Shown here: piece after piece, positions 8,491 to 16,995 of the stretch
Layout of the letters: the number at the start of each line of letters is the position of its first letter
How positions within the stretch are numbered: the stretch's first letter is position 1
Assembly (NCBI GenBank): GCA_958438515.1
Contig: CAUBRZ010000015.1
Span: 1-41,362, forward strand
Reading direction: 5' to 3'
Origin: an uncultured Clostridium sp.
GTDB taxonomy: Bacteria > Bacillota > Clostridia > TANB77 > CAG-508
Length of the DNA stretch: 41,362 bases
Translations under genes and position numbers: made by a program
Notes under the pieces: model-generated
The model's input: only the letters and a program-made list of their open reading frames with translations
Databases searched by the model: none
Told to the model about the DNA's origin: nothing

Positions 8491-10602
8491 TTAATTAAAC
8501 ATTTGAATATATGGCTTTGCACTCATATCTTCTTCTACATTTTGTGTATTCATTCCAAAATATTCTGCCATTATATCTCTTACTACTTCTGCTGTATAGT
8601 TACCATGCCCACCATTTTCTACCATAACCACTATTGCAATTTCTGGATTCTCAAATGGCGCAAATCCGACAAACCATGCATGTACTTTATTTCCTGGAGC
8701 CTCAGCTGATCCTGTTTTTCCTCCTACACTTATATTAAAATCTTTAAACCTTACATATGCTGTTCCTCCAGAGTCACTTGTAACTGACTTCATACCTTGT
8801 AATACAGCATTTAAATTGTTTTGGTTTATTTGTATATCTTCTGTATCATCTTCTTGAAGTTTTAATTTTTTGTTTACAAACTCATTTATTTCCTGTCTAG
8901 AGGTCTCAGAACCATCTGCATTTCTAATTGTTTTAACTATTGTAGGTCTTATTTTATGTCCTCCATTAGCAAGCATGCTTATATATCTTGCCATTTGTAT
9001 TGGACTGAATTCATTATCATACTGTCCTATGGCTGATTGAAGTGTATCTCCGGCACTCCATGATTCATTTTTATGAAGTTTTTGTTTTGATTCTTTGCTA
9101 GATACTACCCCTTCTGTTTCTCCTAGCAATTCAACACCTGTCTTACTTCCTAATCCAAAATACCTTGCATATTTTGCTAATGTATCTATTCCCATTCTGT
9201 CAGAAGTTTCATAGAAAAAATAGTTACAAGATTTTTCAATTGCACCTGATACGTCTAAATATCCATGTCCTCTATGATAGTCTGTATAAATCCAGCACCT
9301 TGGTTGATAATCTGCATATTTAGTATAAACTCCTGTATCATTTATTTTTGTATTTAAGTTAATTACACCTGATTCTAATCCTGCAATTGCAGTTACCATT
9401 TTATATGTAGACCCTGGAGAATATGAATTTTGTATTGCCTTATCTACCAGTGGCTTTGCAACATTGTTATTATAATTGTTCCAATTTTCTTGGCTAATTC
9501 CTCCAACAAAATCTGAAGGATTATAATCTGGATAACTTGCCATGGCAAGTATTTCACCTGTATTTACATTCATAACTACACAAGCACCAGCATTTGCATT
9601 ATAAACTTTTCCAAATCCCCCACTTGCAATTTTTTGGATGTTCCCAGCTAATGCATTTTCTGTTACTTTTTGAAGATTCGCATCTATTGTAAGTACTACA
9701 TCTGATCCAGCTATAGCTTCTTTTGATACATATTCTGCTGTTGTACTTCCATCTACATTCATATCTATTTGTTTTGTTCCATTTTTTCCTTTTAAATATT
9801 CCTCAAATACAGATTCAATTCCACTTTTTCCTATTATATCATTTTGACTATATGTGTTTTTCCTACTTTCATATTCTTTTGGACTAATCTTTGAAGCATA
9901 TCCTAAAATATGTGAAGCAAGATTTCCTGATGTATATTGTCTTGTTGGCTGTACTACAACATTTATTCCTGTATATTTTTCTGAACTCTCACTAAATTCT
10001 GCTACTGCTTCTCTTGGTATGTTCTTTGCTATAGTTACTGACTTTGTATTACTATATCCTTTTTGTGATAATTCATATCTAATTGCTATTATTTTTCTTA
10101 TTTCTTCTATATTATTTGTATTTTTAATTTTATATTTATCTCTAAATTTATAAAATGCCTGCTCTGCTGTTATATCTGAATTCAAGTTATTTGTCTTTTT
10201 CCAATCAACTAATGCTTCTTCCGAAATTTTAAATTCAAATGGATTTATATTAATTGGAAAAGAATCTACATATGATATATTATATTTTTCTAATGTCTGT
10301 ATCATATTTAATATATCTATATTTAAAGTTTCGTTATCTACTTTACTTTTATACATTTCTAGTGAAAATTCCATTTTCGATGTTACAAGTAAGGCTCCAG
10401 TTTTATCTAATATAGATCCTCTTGAAGCTTCTAAAATACTTTCTCTTGTTAATCTTGTATTAGATTGTTCTCTATATTCTGCACCATGAACAATTTGAAG
10501 GCTAAATAGTTTGACAATTAAAATGATTCCTATTATATAAATTAGTACAGTTAATATATTAAATCTAAAATTGATATTTGCTTTTTTAGTACGTTTTGTC
10601 AA
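8491..10602 (-). CDS. mrdA: Penicillin-binding protein 2 (elongasome transpeptidase)
   Basis: 703 residues starting at a TTG with AGGAGG upstream. One membrane helix spans residues 14-34, followed by the PBP dimerisation domain. The transpeptidase domain has all three active-site motifs: STYK at 398-401, SCN at 458-460 and KTG at 629-631. It crosslinks peptidoglycan for cell elongation with MreB/C/D and RodA. It sits between mreD and minC, the usual clostridial place for mrdA. SpoVD-type proteins are related, but this context favours PBP2. Confidence 0.93.
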   Translation of the reverse strand: MTKRTKKANINFRFNILTVLIYIIGIILIVKLFSLQIVHGAEYREQSNTRLTRESILEASRGSILDKTGALLVTSKMEFSLEMYKSKVDNETLNIDILNMIQTLEKYNISYVDSFPININPFEFKISEEALVDWKKTNNLNSDITAEQAFYKFRDKYKIKNTNNIEEIRKIIAIRYELSQKGYSNTKSVTIAKNIPREAVAEFSESSEKYTGINVVVQPTRQYTSGNLASHILGYASKISPKEYESRKNTYSQNDIIGKSGIESVFEEYLKGKNGTKQIDMNVDGSTTAEYVSKEAIAGSDVVLTIDANLQKVTENALAGNIQKIASGGFGKVYNANAGACVVMNVNTGEILAMASYPDYNPSDFVGGISQENWNNYNNNVAKPLVDKAIQNSYSPGSTYKMVTAIAGLESGVINLNTKINDTGVYTKYADYQPRCWIYTDYHRGHGYLDVSGAIEKSCNYFFYETSDRMGIDTLAKYARYFGLGSKTGVELLGETEGVVSSKESKQKLHKNESWSAGDTLQSAIGQYDNEFSPIQMARYISMLANGGHKIRPTIVKTIRNADGSETSRQEINEFVNKKLKLQEDDTEDIQINQNNLNAVLQGMKSVTSDSGGTAYVRFKDFNISVGGKTGSAEAPGNKVHAWFVGFAPFENPEIAIVVMVENGGHGNYTAEVVRDIMAEYFGMNTQNVEEDMSAKPYIQMFN

Positions 10603-10637
10603 TCCTTTAACCTCCTTTTTATTTTTATATCTTATTT

Positions 10638-11171
10638 TTAAAAATATCTTGTTAAAATCTTACTATTTTTATATTCACTTTCCATGTAGTATCCAAATTT
10701 TTGAATTAATGGATATAGAATTATTGTTAATAATAAGTTAAATACTATTTCTATTGTTAAAATTATAATAAATTCTATTATTTCTATTTGAGTTGATAAA
10801 AAGATGTAATTCAATATATAATTTAATGACTCATATATAATAGTTGCTCCTAAAACCATAAACATTATTGTCATTCTACTGTCTTTTGAAAAATTTTTAT
10901 CAAATACTGCTGATAGAAATCCAATAACTCCTAATGTTACAGCACATATTCCTATCTTGTTTCCTAACAAAAAGTCTAAAGTAAGTCCTATTATTACTCC
11001 ATATACAGTTCCCATTGTTCTATTTGTAAATAATCCTATAAATAAAACTAGTATAATGAATAAGTTAGGTTTTATTCCTGCTATGTTAAACCAAGTAAAA
11101 AGGTTTGATTGTAAATAATAAATAATAAGTGCTGTTACAATTAAAATAATATTTATAATTGTTTTTTTCAA
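10638..11171 (-). CDS. mreD: Rod shape-determining protein MreD
   Basis: A very hydrophobic protein of about 177 residues with five or six membrane helices and the MreD-like stretch IAGIKPNLFIILVLFIGLF followed by GVIIGLTLDFLLG. A GTG at 11180 is possible, but the ribosome site GAGGTG overlaps it and is spaced 6 bases from a TTG at 11171, which I prefer ((M)KKTIINI). It begins just after the mreC stop and belongs to the elongasome membrane core with MreC. Confidence 0.9.
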   Translation of the reverse strand: MKKTIINIILIVTALIIYYLQSNLFTWFNIAGIKPNLFIILVLFIGLFTNRTMGTVYGVIIGLTLDFLLGNKIGICAVTLGVIGFLSAVFDKNFSKDSRMTIMFMVLGATIIYESLNYILNYIFLSTQIEIIEFIIILTIEIVFNLLLTIILYPLIQKFGYYMESEYKNSKILTRYF

Positions 11172-11184
11172 TTTATTCACCTCT

Positions 11185-12000
11185 TTATTTATTGGTTATT
11201 ACAAGAACTGTATCTAATTTATCAAAATCTACTGCTGTTTCAACTAATGCATATCTATCTGTCATATTTTGTGTGTTTGTTACCTTTTTCACAGTTCCTA
11301 TATGTATACCTTTTGGATATATTCCACCTAATCCTGATGTTTCAATACTATCTCCTTGAATTATATTTGCATCTGTTGGTATATACATTGCTTTTAATGC
11401 TGATTTTTCATCTAATGTTCCTTTACATACAATACTGTCTTTTGTTGTACTCATAGAACAACTAACTGAACTGGCAGTATCTATTATAGTTTGTACTTTT
11501 GCTGTCCTATCTGTAACAGACAAGACATGTCCTACTAATCCCTTATCTCCGATAACTGTCATATTTTTTTCTACGCCGTCTTTTTTTCCTATATTAATTA
11601 CTATTGTTTTTGAATAATTGCTAATTTCTTTGTTTATTACATATCCTGGTATTGTTTTATATTCACCATATTTCTCAGTTAAATTTAGATATTCTTTTAG
11701 TGTTTCATTCTGTGTTTTTATATTTTCCAATTCTCTTAATGATTGTTCTAATTCACTATTTTTTTGCTTTAACTCTTTATTTTCTTCTTTCAAATTATTA
11801 ATGTCTGTAAAAAAAGTGCCATTTCCACCTAATTTATTTTTTAGATATGTTAGGCTATTTTGAATTGGCATTACTAAATTTGTTGCTGCATTTTCAAAAA
11901 ATGAGGTATTATTTTCCCCATTTGAAAATATAACAATTAAAATCAATATTATAATTGTTATTATAATTCCGATAATTCCACTTTTTTTATTTCGATACAT
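11185..12000 (-). CDS. mreC: Rod shape-determining protein MreC
   Basis: 271 residues. An N-terminal membrane helix (about 7-27) is followed by a coiled coil (LKEENKELKQKNSELEQSLR, about 70-105) and the beta-barrel domain with IGKKDGVEKNMTVIGDKGLV and TSGLGGIYPKGIHIG. The ATG is preceded by AAAGGAG. MreC links cytoplasmic MreB to periplasmic-side peptidoglycan enzymes such as PBP2. The mreB stop lies 12 bases upstream. Confidence 0.93.
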   Translation of the reverse strand: MYRNKKSGIIGIIITIIILILIVIFSNGENNTSFFENAATNLVMPIQNSLTYLKNKLGGNGTFFTDINNLKEENKELKQKNSELEQSLRELENIKTQNETLKEYLNLTEKYGEYKTIPGYVINKEISNYSKTIVINIGKKDGVEKNMTVIGDKGLVGHVLSVTDRTAKVQTIIDTASSVSCSMSTTKDSIVCKGTLDEKSALKAMYIPTDANIIQGDSIETSGLGGIYPKGIHIGTVKKVTNTQNMTDRYALVETAVDFDKLDTVLVITNK

Positions 12001-12012
12001 TTTTTCTCCTTT

Positions 12013-13054
12013 TTATCTTCGATTTCTTGCATTTACAAGTACTCTTTTCAATCTTTCTATATCTTCCAAGGTTTTTTCGGCACCTTTTACAACACAATCT
12101 AATGGGTTTTCTGCTACATACACAGGCATTCCTGTTTTTTCACTTAATAACTTATCCAAGTTTTTTATTAATGCTCCTCCTCCTGCTAAGTAGATACCTT
12201 TTTCAATTATATCTGAAGCTAATTCTGGTGGAGTTTTTTCTAATGTTACTTTTACTATTTCTATTATCTTGTTTATTGATTCTTGTATTGCTTCTTCAAT
12301 TTGAGTAGATGTAATAGTCACATTTCTTGGTAATCCATTAGTTAAATCTCTTCCTCTAATTTCCATAGAACTTTCTGTCATTAGTGGCATTGCACATCCT
12401 AATTGTTTTTTTATTTGTTCTGCTGTTGTTTCTCCAATGGCTAAATTCATTTCTCTTTTTATATAATTTACTATATCTTGATCCAATTCGTCTCCTGCTA
12501 CTCTTAGAGAATGGCTAACTACTATTCCTCCTAAAGAAATAACTGCTACTTCTGTTGTACCTCCACCTATATCAACAATAATATTTCCACATGGTTCTCC
12601 TACATCTAAAGATGCACCGATTGCTGCTGCCATAGGTTCTTCTATTAAATAGACTTCTTTTGCTCCTGCCTGCATAACAGCCTCTTCAACTGCTCTTTCT
12701 TCTACCTCTGTTATTCCTGATGGCACTCCAACTACTACTCTAGGTTTTCCTATATTATATCTTCTTGCAACTTTTCCTATAATATTTTTTAACATTAATT
12801 GAGTTGCTGTAAAATCTGCAATAACACCATCTTTTAGTGGTCTTATTGCTTGTATTTGCTCTGGTGTTCTTCCGAAGCATTTCTTTTGCTTCACTACCTG
12901 TGGCTACTATATTTCCTGTTTTTCTATCTATTGCAACAACAGATGGTTCTTTTAATATTATTCCTTTTCCTTTTAATGTAACTAAGATATTTGCTGTTCC
13001 TAAATCTATTCCTATATCTTTTGAAGTAAATGTGAAAATTTTCATAAAATTCAT
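12013..13054 (-). CDS. mreB: Actin-like MreB, requires one +1 frameshift at CGG
   Basis: MreB is the actin homologue that positions cell-wall elongation. Codons 1-60 run from the ATG at 13054 (DIGIDLGTANILV phosphate-1 motif) to ATG CTT at 12880-12875. The next in-frame codon is CGG (12874-12872), after which frame 0 gives 39 nonsense residues. Skipping the C at 12874 continues with GGA AGA ACA CCA, giving the MreB segment ML-GRTPEQIQAIRPLKDGVI. The frame then runs unbroken through NIIVDIGGGTTEVAVIS (phosphate 2) and IYLAGGGALIKNL (adenosine loop) to TAA at 12013. The joined product is about 346 residues, the normal MreB length. No other defect is visible and the flanking mre genes are intact, so this does not look like a decaying gene. 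Confidence 0.92.
12872..12874 (-). other. In-frame CGG, +1 frameshift site in mreB
   Basis: Minus strand reads ATG CTT CGG AAG in frame 0 and ATG CTT (C) GGA AGA after the shift. The conserved residue at this place in MreB is Gly (GRTP), matching GGA. Confidence 0.85.
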
Positions 13055-13078
13055 GTTTTCCTTATCTCCTTTATAATT

Positions 13079-13796
13079 TTATTTTTCTTTTCTCTTTTGT
13101 TCTTCAGAAACTATTTTTGAAAATATACTAATATAATTCATATTTCCAATTATTATGTGATCTAATAATTCTATTCCTAATATTTCAGTAACATCATATA
13201 GCTTTTTTGTGAAATTTATATCTTTATTACTTGGTGTTGGATCTCCGACTTGGGTGATTATGTACTAAAATAATCTTTGGTGCTTTCATCTTTATTGGCT
13301 CTGACAATATTTCCCTCATTGTTATATTTGCAAAGTTAACTCCTCCCATTGCAATATCTTGTATTTTTAATATTTCATTTTTATTATTTAGAATCACTAT
13401 TTTTACTATTTCTTCTGTTTTGTATCTTAGTTCACTCATTAATATATTAGCTAAATCAGCTGGATTAATAATTGTTACTTTTTTATAGTTTGAAGTTTTA
13501 AACATTCTTATTGCTATTTCCCCAACTGCTTTTAGTTGTATTGCTTTTACTTTTCCTATTCCTTTTATTTGCATTAATTCTTCTATTGTTAGTTTTTGTA
13601 AAAAACTAAAATTTTCTTGATTTGATTGATTTAAACCAAGTAATTCTTGTGCTAGTTGTACTGATGTTTGTTTTTTTGTTCCTGTTTTTATTATAATTGC
13701 TAAAAGTTCTGCATCTGATAGCATTTTTTCTCCGTAAAGTTCTAATTTTTCATACGGTCTTTCTAATTCTGGTAATTCTTTGATTTTCATTGACAA
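13079..13796 (-). CDS. radC: RadC/JAMM-family protein, requires one +1 frameshift at CGG
   Basis: Frame 0 from the TTG at 13796 (ATG at 13790 is the alternative start) encodes residues 1-183: a helix-hairpin-helix region (LMQIKGIGKVKAIQLKAVGE) and the RadC core up to ILVHNHPS. The next codon is CGG (13247-13245), and frame 0 stops six codons later. Skipping C13247 gives GDPTPSNKDINFTKKLY and then LGIELLDHIIIG, ending at TAA 13079-13081. The product is 238 residues, near the usual RadC length. The shift completes the JAMM metal motif HxH-x7-SxxD (H179, H181, S189, D192), so only the shifted product could have the metal site. The corrected stop leaves 24 bases before mreB, a normal operon gap. 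RadC's exact role is unsettled. Confidence 0.92.
13245..13247 (-). other. In-frame CGG, +1 frameshift site in radC
   Basis: Minus strand reads CCA AGT CGG AGA TCC in frame 0 and CCA AGT (C) GGA GAT CCA after the shift. The restored residues are the invariant GDP of HNHPSGDP. Confidence 0.87.
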
Positions 13797-13874
13797 AATA
13801 TCTCATTTCCTTTCATATTTTATTGCCCCTATTTTGCCTTTTTAATCCCTCATTTTCTATATCTAATGTTTTTC

Positions 13875-14132
13875 CTATATTTTTTTATAAATAAATATTG
13901 CTAGTACTATCCCTATTATACTTGAAATGCTTATCTTAAACATAAGTGCAAATGTTATTTTTACTACACTTAAGTCTAATATAATCGGATTTTCTAGTCC
14001 AAAGCTTTCGCCATATGATAACCACCATAGCCAGTCTACTTTAGATGCTAATTCTCCAAGTAATCCTCCTATTACTAGTCCAGATAAAATAAATATTAAC
14101 AAAATCCATATATTTTTTTCTTTAGTTGCCAT
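13875..14132 (-). CDS. DUF4321-family small membrane protein
   Basis: 85 residues with two membrane helices, one near 10-28 (ILLIFILSGLVIGGLLGEL) and one at the C-terminus. The middle (ENPIILDLSVVKITFALMF) matches my recollection of DUF4321 (clostridial proteins encoded next to radC/mreB). The function is unknown. The ATG has GGAGG upstream, and the gene is first in the radC-mre operon behind the promoter at 14192-14220. Confidence 0.8.
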   Translation of the reverse strand: MATKEKNIWILLIFILSGLVIGGLLGELASKVDWLWWLSYGESFGLENPIILDLSVVKITFALMFKISISSIIGIVLAIFIYKKI

Positions 14133-14191
14133 TTTTTATACCTCCAAAACTTCTTTTTCCTTACGGCTATTTATTTTTTTAATACATGTGT

Positions 14192-14220
14192 ATTATATCT
14201 TGAATTGCTAAATTTTTCAA
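14192..14220 (-). promoter_or_regulatory. Sigma-A-type promoter of the DUF4321-radC-mre operon
   Basis: TTGAAA (14220-14215), 17-base spacer, TATAAT (14197-14192) on the minus strand. It lies about 60 bases before the DUF4321 start and plausibly drives all genes down to minC. Confidence 0.8.
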
Positions 14221-14350
14221 GTAAATTACTATTATTTTTTATTTTATAACTGATTTTTAATTGAATTTTAAGATTCGGTATGTTATATTAATAAATATTT
14301 TTAAAAATAATTACCAAAATTTATCCATTTAAATATAATAATAATAGTAG

Positions 14351-14356
14351 TATAAT
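14351..14356 (+). promoter_or_regulatory. Putative -10 element of mecA
   Basis: TATAAT 37 bases before the mecA ATG. The -35 at proper distance is weak (TTTAAA near 14328), so only the -10 is well supported. Confidence 0.45.
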
Positions 14357-14392
14357 ATAATTAGTAGTTATTTTAAGGAGGTTATTATCTTT

Positions 14393-15028
14393 ATGAAAAT
14401 AGAAAAACTAACCGAAAATAAAATTAGAGTAATTGTAAATCCCTCTGATTTAGGATCAAATGATTTAGATATTCATTTACTCATGAATAAAGCATTAGAA
14501 GGTCATCAATTCTTTGCAAATATGCTAGAAAAAGCCAAAAAGGAAGTTGGATTTGATACAGATGGCTGTAAACTTCTTATTGAAACTTTTTCGTCACCAG
14601 AAGATTTTTTAGTTTTCACTATTACTAAATCTTCCCCTAAAGAGTTAAAAGAAGATTTAGATTTTTCTAAGAAAAAACTTACTGTAAAACGTAGAACCCT
14701 TAGTGTTAGCGAAAAAAATGCAATTTATAAATTTAGTGATTTTGATACTTTTTGTAACTTTTGTCATTGTATAGCTAATAAGGAGTTTTTTAATATTAAT
14801 AAATTATCTAAAGATATTTCTTTATATTTATATAACGGTACATATTATCTGATAATCAAAAATATTAATACTACTTATGCATATGTAAGAACATTTTATT
14901 CTGTTGCATCTGAATTTCTTATTCCAGTTCGCTTTTCAGATGTTTTCTTACATAAACTTTCTGAATATGGAAAAGTTATTATGAAAAAAAATGCAATTAG
15001 CCTTGGTATTAAATATTTTGTTTCATAA
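14393..15028 (+). CDS. mecA: MecA-type adaptor protein
   Basis: 211 residues, matching MecA in length and layout: an N-terminal domain starting MKIEKLTENKIRVIV, a charged linker (about 95-115) and a C-terminal ferredoxin-like domain (FSDFDTFCNFCHCIAN, then YLYNGTYYLIIK). MecA proteins recruit substrates to the ClpC protease; the known Bacillus target is ComK, and targets in clostridia are less clear. AAGGAGGT lies 10 bases before the ATG. Its CGT and CGC arginine codons are read normally. It converges on the M23 gene across a shared terminator. Confidence 0.88.
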   Translation: MKIEKLTENKIRVIVNPSDLGSNDLDIHLLMNKALEGHQFFANMLEKAKKEVGFDTDGCKLLIETFSSPEDFLVFTITKSSPKELKEDLDFSKKKLTVKRRTLSVSEKNAIYKFSDFDTFCNFCHCIANKEFFNINKLSKDISLYLYNGTYYLIIKNINTTYAYVRTFYSVASEFLIPVRFSDVFLHKLSEYGKVIMKKNAISLGIKYFVS

Positions 15029-15063
15029 GTTATTTATAAATTTATATGACATCATTACAAACT

Positions 15064-15099
15064 AAAATGAGAATATCGATTTTAAGATATTCTCATTTT
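15064..15099. terminator. Bidirectional terminator between mecA and the M23 gene
   Basis: A perfect 14-bp inverted repeat (15064-15077 with 15086-15099) with an 8-base loop and A/T tracts on both sides, between convergent genes. Confidence 0.85.
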
Positions 15100-15133
15100 T
15101 ATATATAATTCTTATTTATAAATATTTTTTACT

Positions 15134-16156
15134 TTAATATAAGTAATTTTGAGGGTTATATGCAACTCCATTTACTCTTACTTCTAAATGTAGATGTGGA
15201 CCTGTTGAATTTCCAGTAGAACCTACTGCTGCTATAGTTTGCCCTTGTGATACTGTAGCTCCAGCAGAGACGTATAATTTACTACAATGTCCATAATATG
15301 TTTGTACCCCATTTCCATGACTAATTACTAACATATTTCCATAAGACCCTTTATATCCTGAAAATGTTACTTTTCCAGATGCTGCTGCTTTTACCGGAGT
15401 TCCCGTAGATGTTGCAATATCAAGTCCAGTATGTGATGATCTCCTTATTCTACTTGATACTCCAAACCTTGAAGTAATTACTCCTGATACTGGTTTAATT
15501 AATCCTACTCCTAAATTTGCTTTTCCACTAGAAGTATTTCCTGCTGTATTTACTTTTCCTGTTGATGCATATTTAGCAGAATTAGAAGATGATTTTTTTG
15601 CTACTGTTGTTTGTTTTGGAGATTTTACATATAATTTTGATATTGCTTCTTCTGATGATACTAAATCTTTCATCTCTGTTTCATATTTTTCAATTATTGA
15701 AATATTGTCAATGTTTGAACTGTCATTTTCCTTTAAGTTATTAACAATTCCTTCTGCTTCTTCAAAATTTGATACATACAATTTTTCTTCTTGATTGTCT
15801 GCTATAGCATAATATCTATAATATGTTGTTCCTTGTTCTTGTACTTTTGAAAATATCTCATCATCATTTGTTGTTATGTTTTTCTTTAACAGACATAATT
15901 TATATTCTGGAAGGTTTGAAACTTGTACAAAAGCTACATTTGGATTTGTACCATCACCTTTTTCTACATATTCATTAATTTTGTGTTGTAATTTTGACTT
16001 GTTTTCTGTATATCCTACTTGTTCACCATTAATAAAAACACTATAAGTTGGTTTATATAAGAATGCAATTACACCAGTAATCAAAAATGCTGCAATTATT
16101 AAAAGAATTGTAATTTTAATTCCTCTTCTTGTATGAATCCATACTTTTTTTAACAT
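15134..16156 (-). CDS. Membrane-anchored M23 (LytM) metallopeptidase
   Basis: 340 residues. A basic N-terminus and one membrane helix (about 13-35) are followed by an extracytoplasmic region and a C-terminal LytM domain. The zinc ligands are visible: H242 and D246 in HTGLDIA, and the HxH at 321-323 in GPHLHLEV; the second catalytic-type His is in YYGHCSKLY. Such enzymes cut peptide crosslinks in peptidoglycan. An intact zinc site argues for activity rather than an engulfment-type scaffold such as B. subtilis SpoIIQ. Its promoter is at 16214-16242. Confidence 0.87.
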   Translation of the reverse strand: MLKKVWIHTRRGIKITILLIIAAFLITGVIAFLYKPTYSVFINGEQVGYTENKSKLQHKINEYVEKGDGTNPNVAFVQVSNLPEYKLCLLKKNITTNDDEIFSKVQEQGTTYYRYYAIADNQEEKLYVSNFEEAEGIVNNLKENDSSNIDNISIIEKYETEMKDLVSSEEAISKLYVKSPKQTTVAKKSSSNSAKYASTGKVNTAGNTSSGKANLGVGLIKPVSGVITSRFGVSSRIRRSSHTGLDIATSTGTPVKAAASGKVTFSGYKGSYGNMLVISHGNGVQTYYGHCSKLYVSAGATVSQGQTIAAVGSTGNSTGPHLHLEVRVNGVAYNPQNYLY

Positions 16157-16183
16157 TGGCTACTATCTCCTTTGTATTTTCCT

Positions 16184-16202
16184 AAATATCCCAAGGATAT
16201 TT
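16184..16202. repeat. Short inverted repeat in the M23 leader
   Basis: An 8-bp perfect inverted repeat around a 3-base loop (AAATATCC/GGATATTT), between the promoter and the ribosome site of the M23 gene. It could be an operator or an mRNA hairpin; there is no direct evidence for either. Confidence 0.35.
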
Positions 16203-16213
16203 TCTTCTTTGTA

Positions 16214-16242
16214 ATAATATTGTAACATTTCATTTTTTGCAA
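16214..16242 (-). promoter_or_regulatory. Putative promoter of the M23 peptidase gene
   Basis: TTGCAA (16242-16237), 17-base spacer, TATTAT (16219-16214) on the minus strand, about 58 bases before the start codon. Confidence 0.6.
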
Positions 16243-16374
16243 AGATTATGCTAATCTAATTTTCGTTATTTTTATATTCTTTTCATTCTTTTTCTCAATT
16301 TAATTCATTTTTTCTCCGTTTTTTATTTTTTGTCTTTTAATAATTTATGTATTTTTATTTTAAAATAAAAATAA

Positions 16375-16407
16375 GCTAAATTTATTCAATTCTTAAATAA
16401 ATTTAGC
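16375..16407 (-). terminator. Terminator of the cotF-like pair
   Basis: 12-bp inverted repeat (16375-16386 with 16396-16407), followed on the minus strand by a T-rich run. It lies 27 bases after the last coat-protein stop. Confidence 0.75.
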
Positions 16408-16433
16408 CTATTTTTTACTTTTATTTCTATTTT

Positions 16434-16679
16434 TTATTGTTCTAATTCTGTTTTTACTGTATTAATCTCTGTTACAGTCGCTTTTTGAGCAGGTGTATAA
16501 TATCCTTTTGATTGTGCTATTTTAAATAGTTCATATTGAAAACTTTCATCATTATTTCTTATTTGTTGAAATGTTTGTCTTAACTGCATATTTTCTGATT
16601 CTGATATTGCTGTTTGATATGCTGTTAAATCTGATTTTACTCCAGCTAAAATATCATTTACCATAACTTTTTCATCCAT
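16434..16679 (-). CDS. CotF-family spore coat protein
   Basis: 81 residues, helical. The pattern (MVNDILAGVKSDLTAYQTAI, SENMQLRQTFQQIRN, AQSKGYYTPAQKAT) is that of the coat-F domain, a ferritin-like four-helix bundle usually found in spore coats. It is the second of two adjacent small coat genes. Each covers about half of a full CotF bundle, so they may pair with each other (inference). Confidence 0.82.
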   Translation of the reverse strand: MDEKVMVNDILAGVKSDLTAYQTAISESENMQLRQTFQQIRNNDESFQYELFKIAQSKGYYTPAQKATVTEINTVKTELEQ

Positions 16680-16698
16680 TATTTAGATTTCCTCCTTA

Positions 16699-16887
16699 CT
16701 AATTATTTAAAAAACTCATTAATTTTTGTTTTGTATTTAACGCATCTTGTGCTGATTTTGCAAATAATTGCTTGATTTGTGGGTCAACAGCTTGTGAAGA
16801 ATATGTGTTTAATTTTTGGTATACATTTTCATGTGCTCCTATTAGATGTCTTAAATGTTGTAATTCCATTTGATTTAAATCTGCCAT
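16699..16887 (-). CDS. Small CotF-like spore coat protein
   Basis: 62 residues, helical (LNQMELQHLRHLIGAHENVY, then DPQIKQLFAKSAQDALNTKQ), similar in layout to the next gene 19 bases downstream. Likely the other half of a CotF-type pair. The ATG has AAGGAAGGA upstream. Sporulation-specific expression is expected, but I see no clear sigma-E or sigma-K site. Confidence 0.75.
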   Translation of the reverse strand: MADLNQMELQHLRHLIGAHENVYQKLNTYSSQAVDPQIKQLFAKSAQDALNTKQKLMSFLNN

Positions 16888-16957
16888 TTTTATCCTTCCT
16901 TTCTTCTAATTATTCTTTATTAATTATTTCCTATCTTTATCTTTTTTATACTAAAAA

Positions 16958-16985
16958 ATAGAGTTTTTTAATATTAAAACTCTAT
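16958..16985 (-). terminator. Terminator of pcrA
   Basis: 10-bp inverted repeat (16958-16967 with 16976-16985), followed on the minus strand by TTTTTT, just after the pcrA stop. Confidence 0.8.
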
Positions 16986-16995
16986 CTTAAAATTT

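Noticed and set aside
12870..12882. Small palindromes CTTCGGAAG (mreB) and TCTCGGAGA (ZIP) as stimulatory hairpins
   Set aside because: Not present at the radC, VirD4 or VanW sites, and too short to matter.
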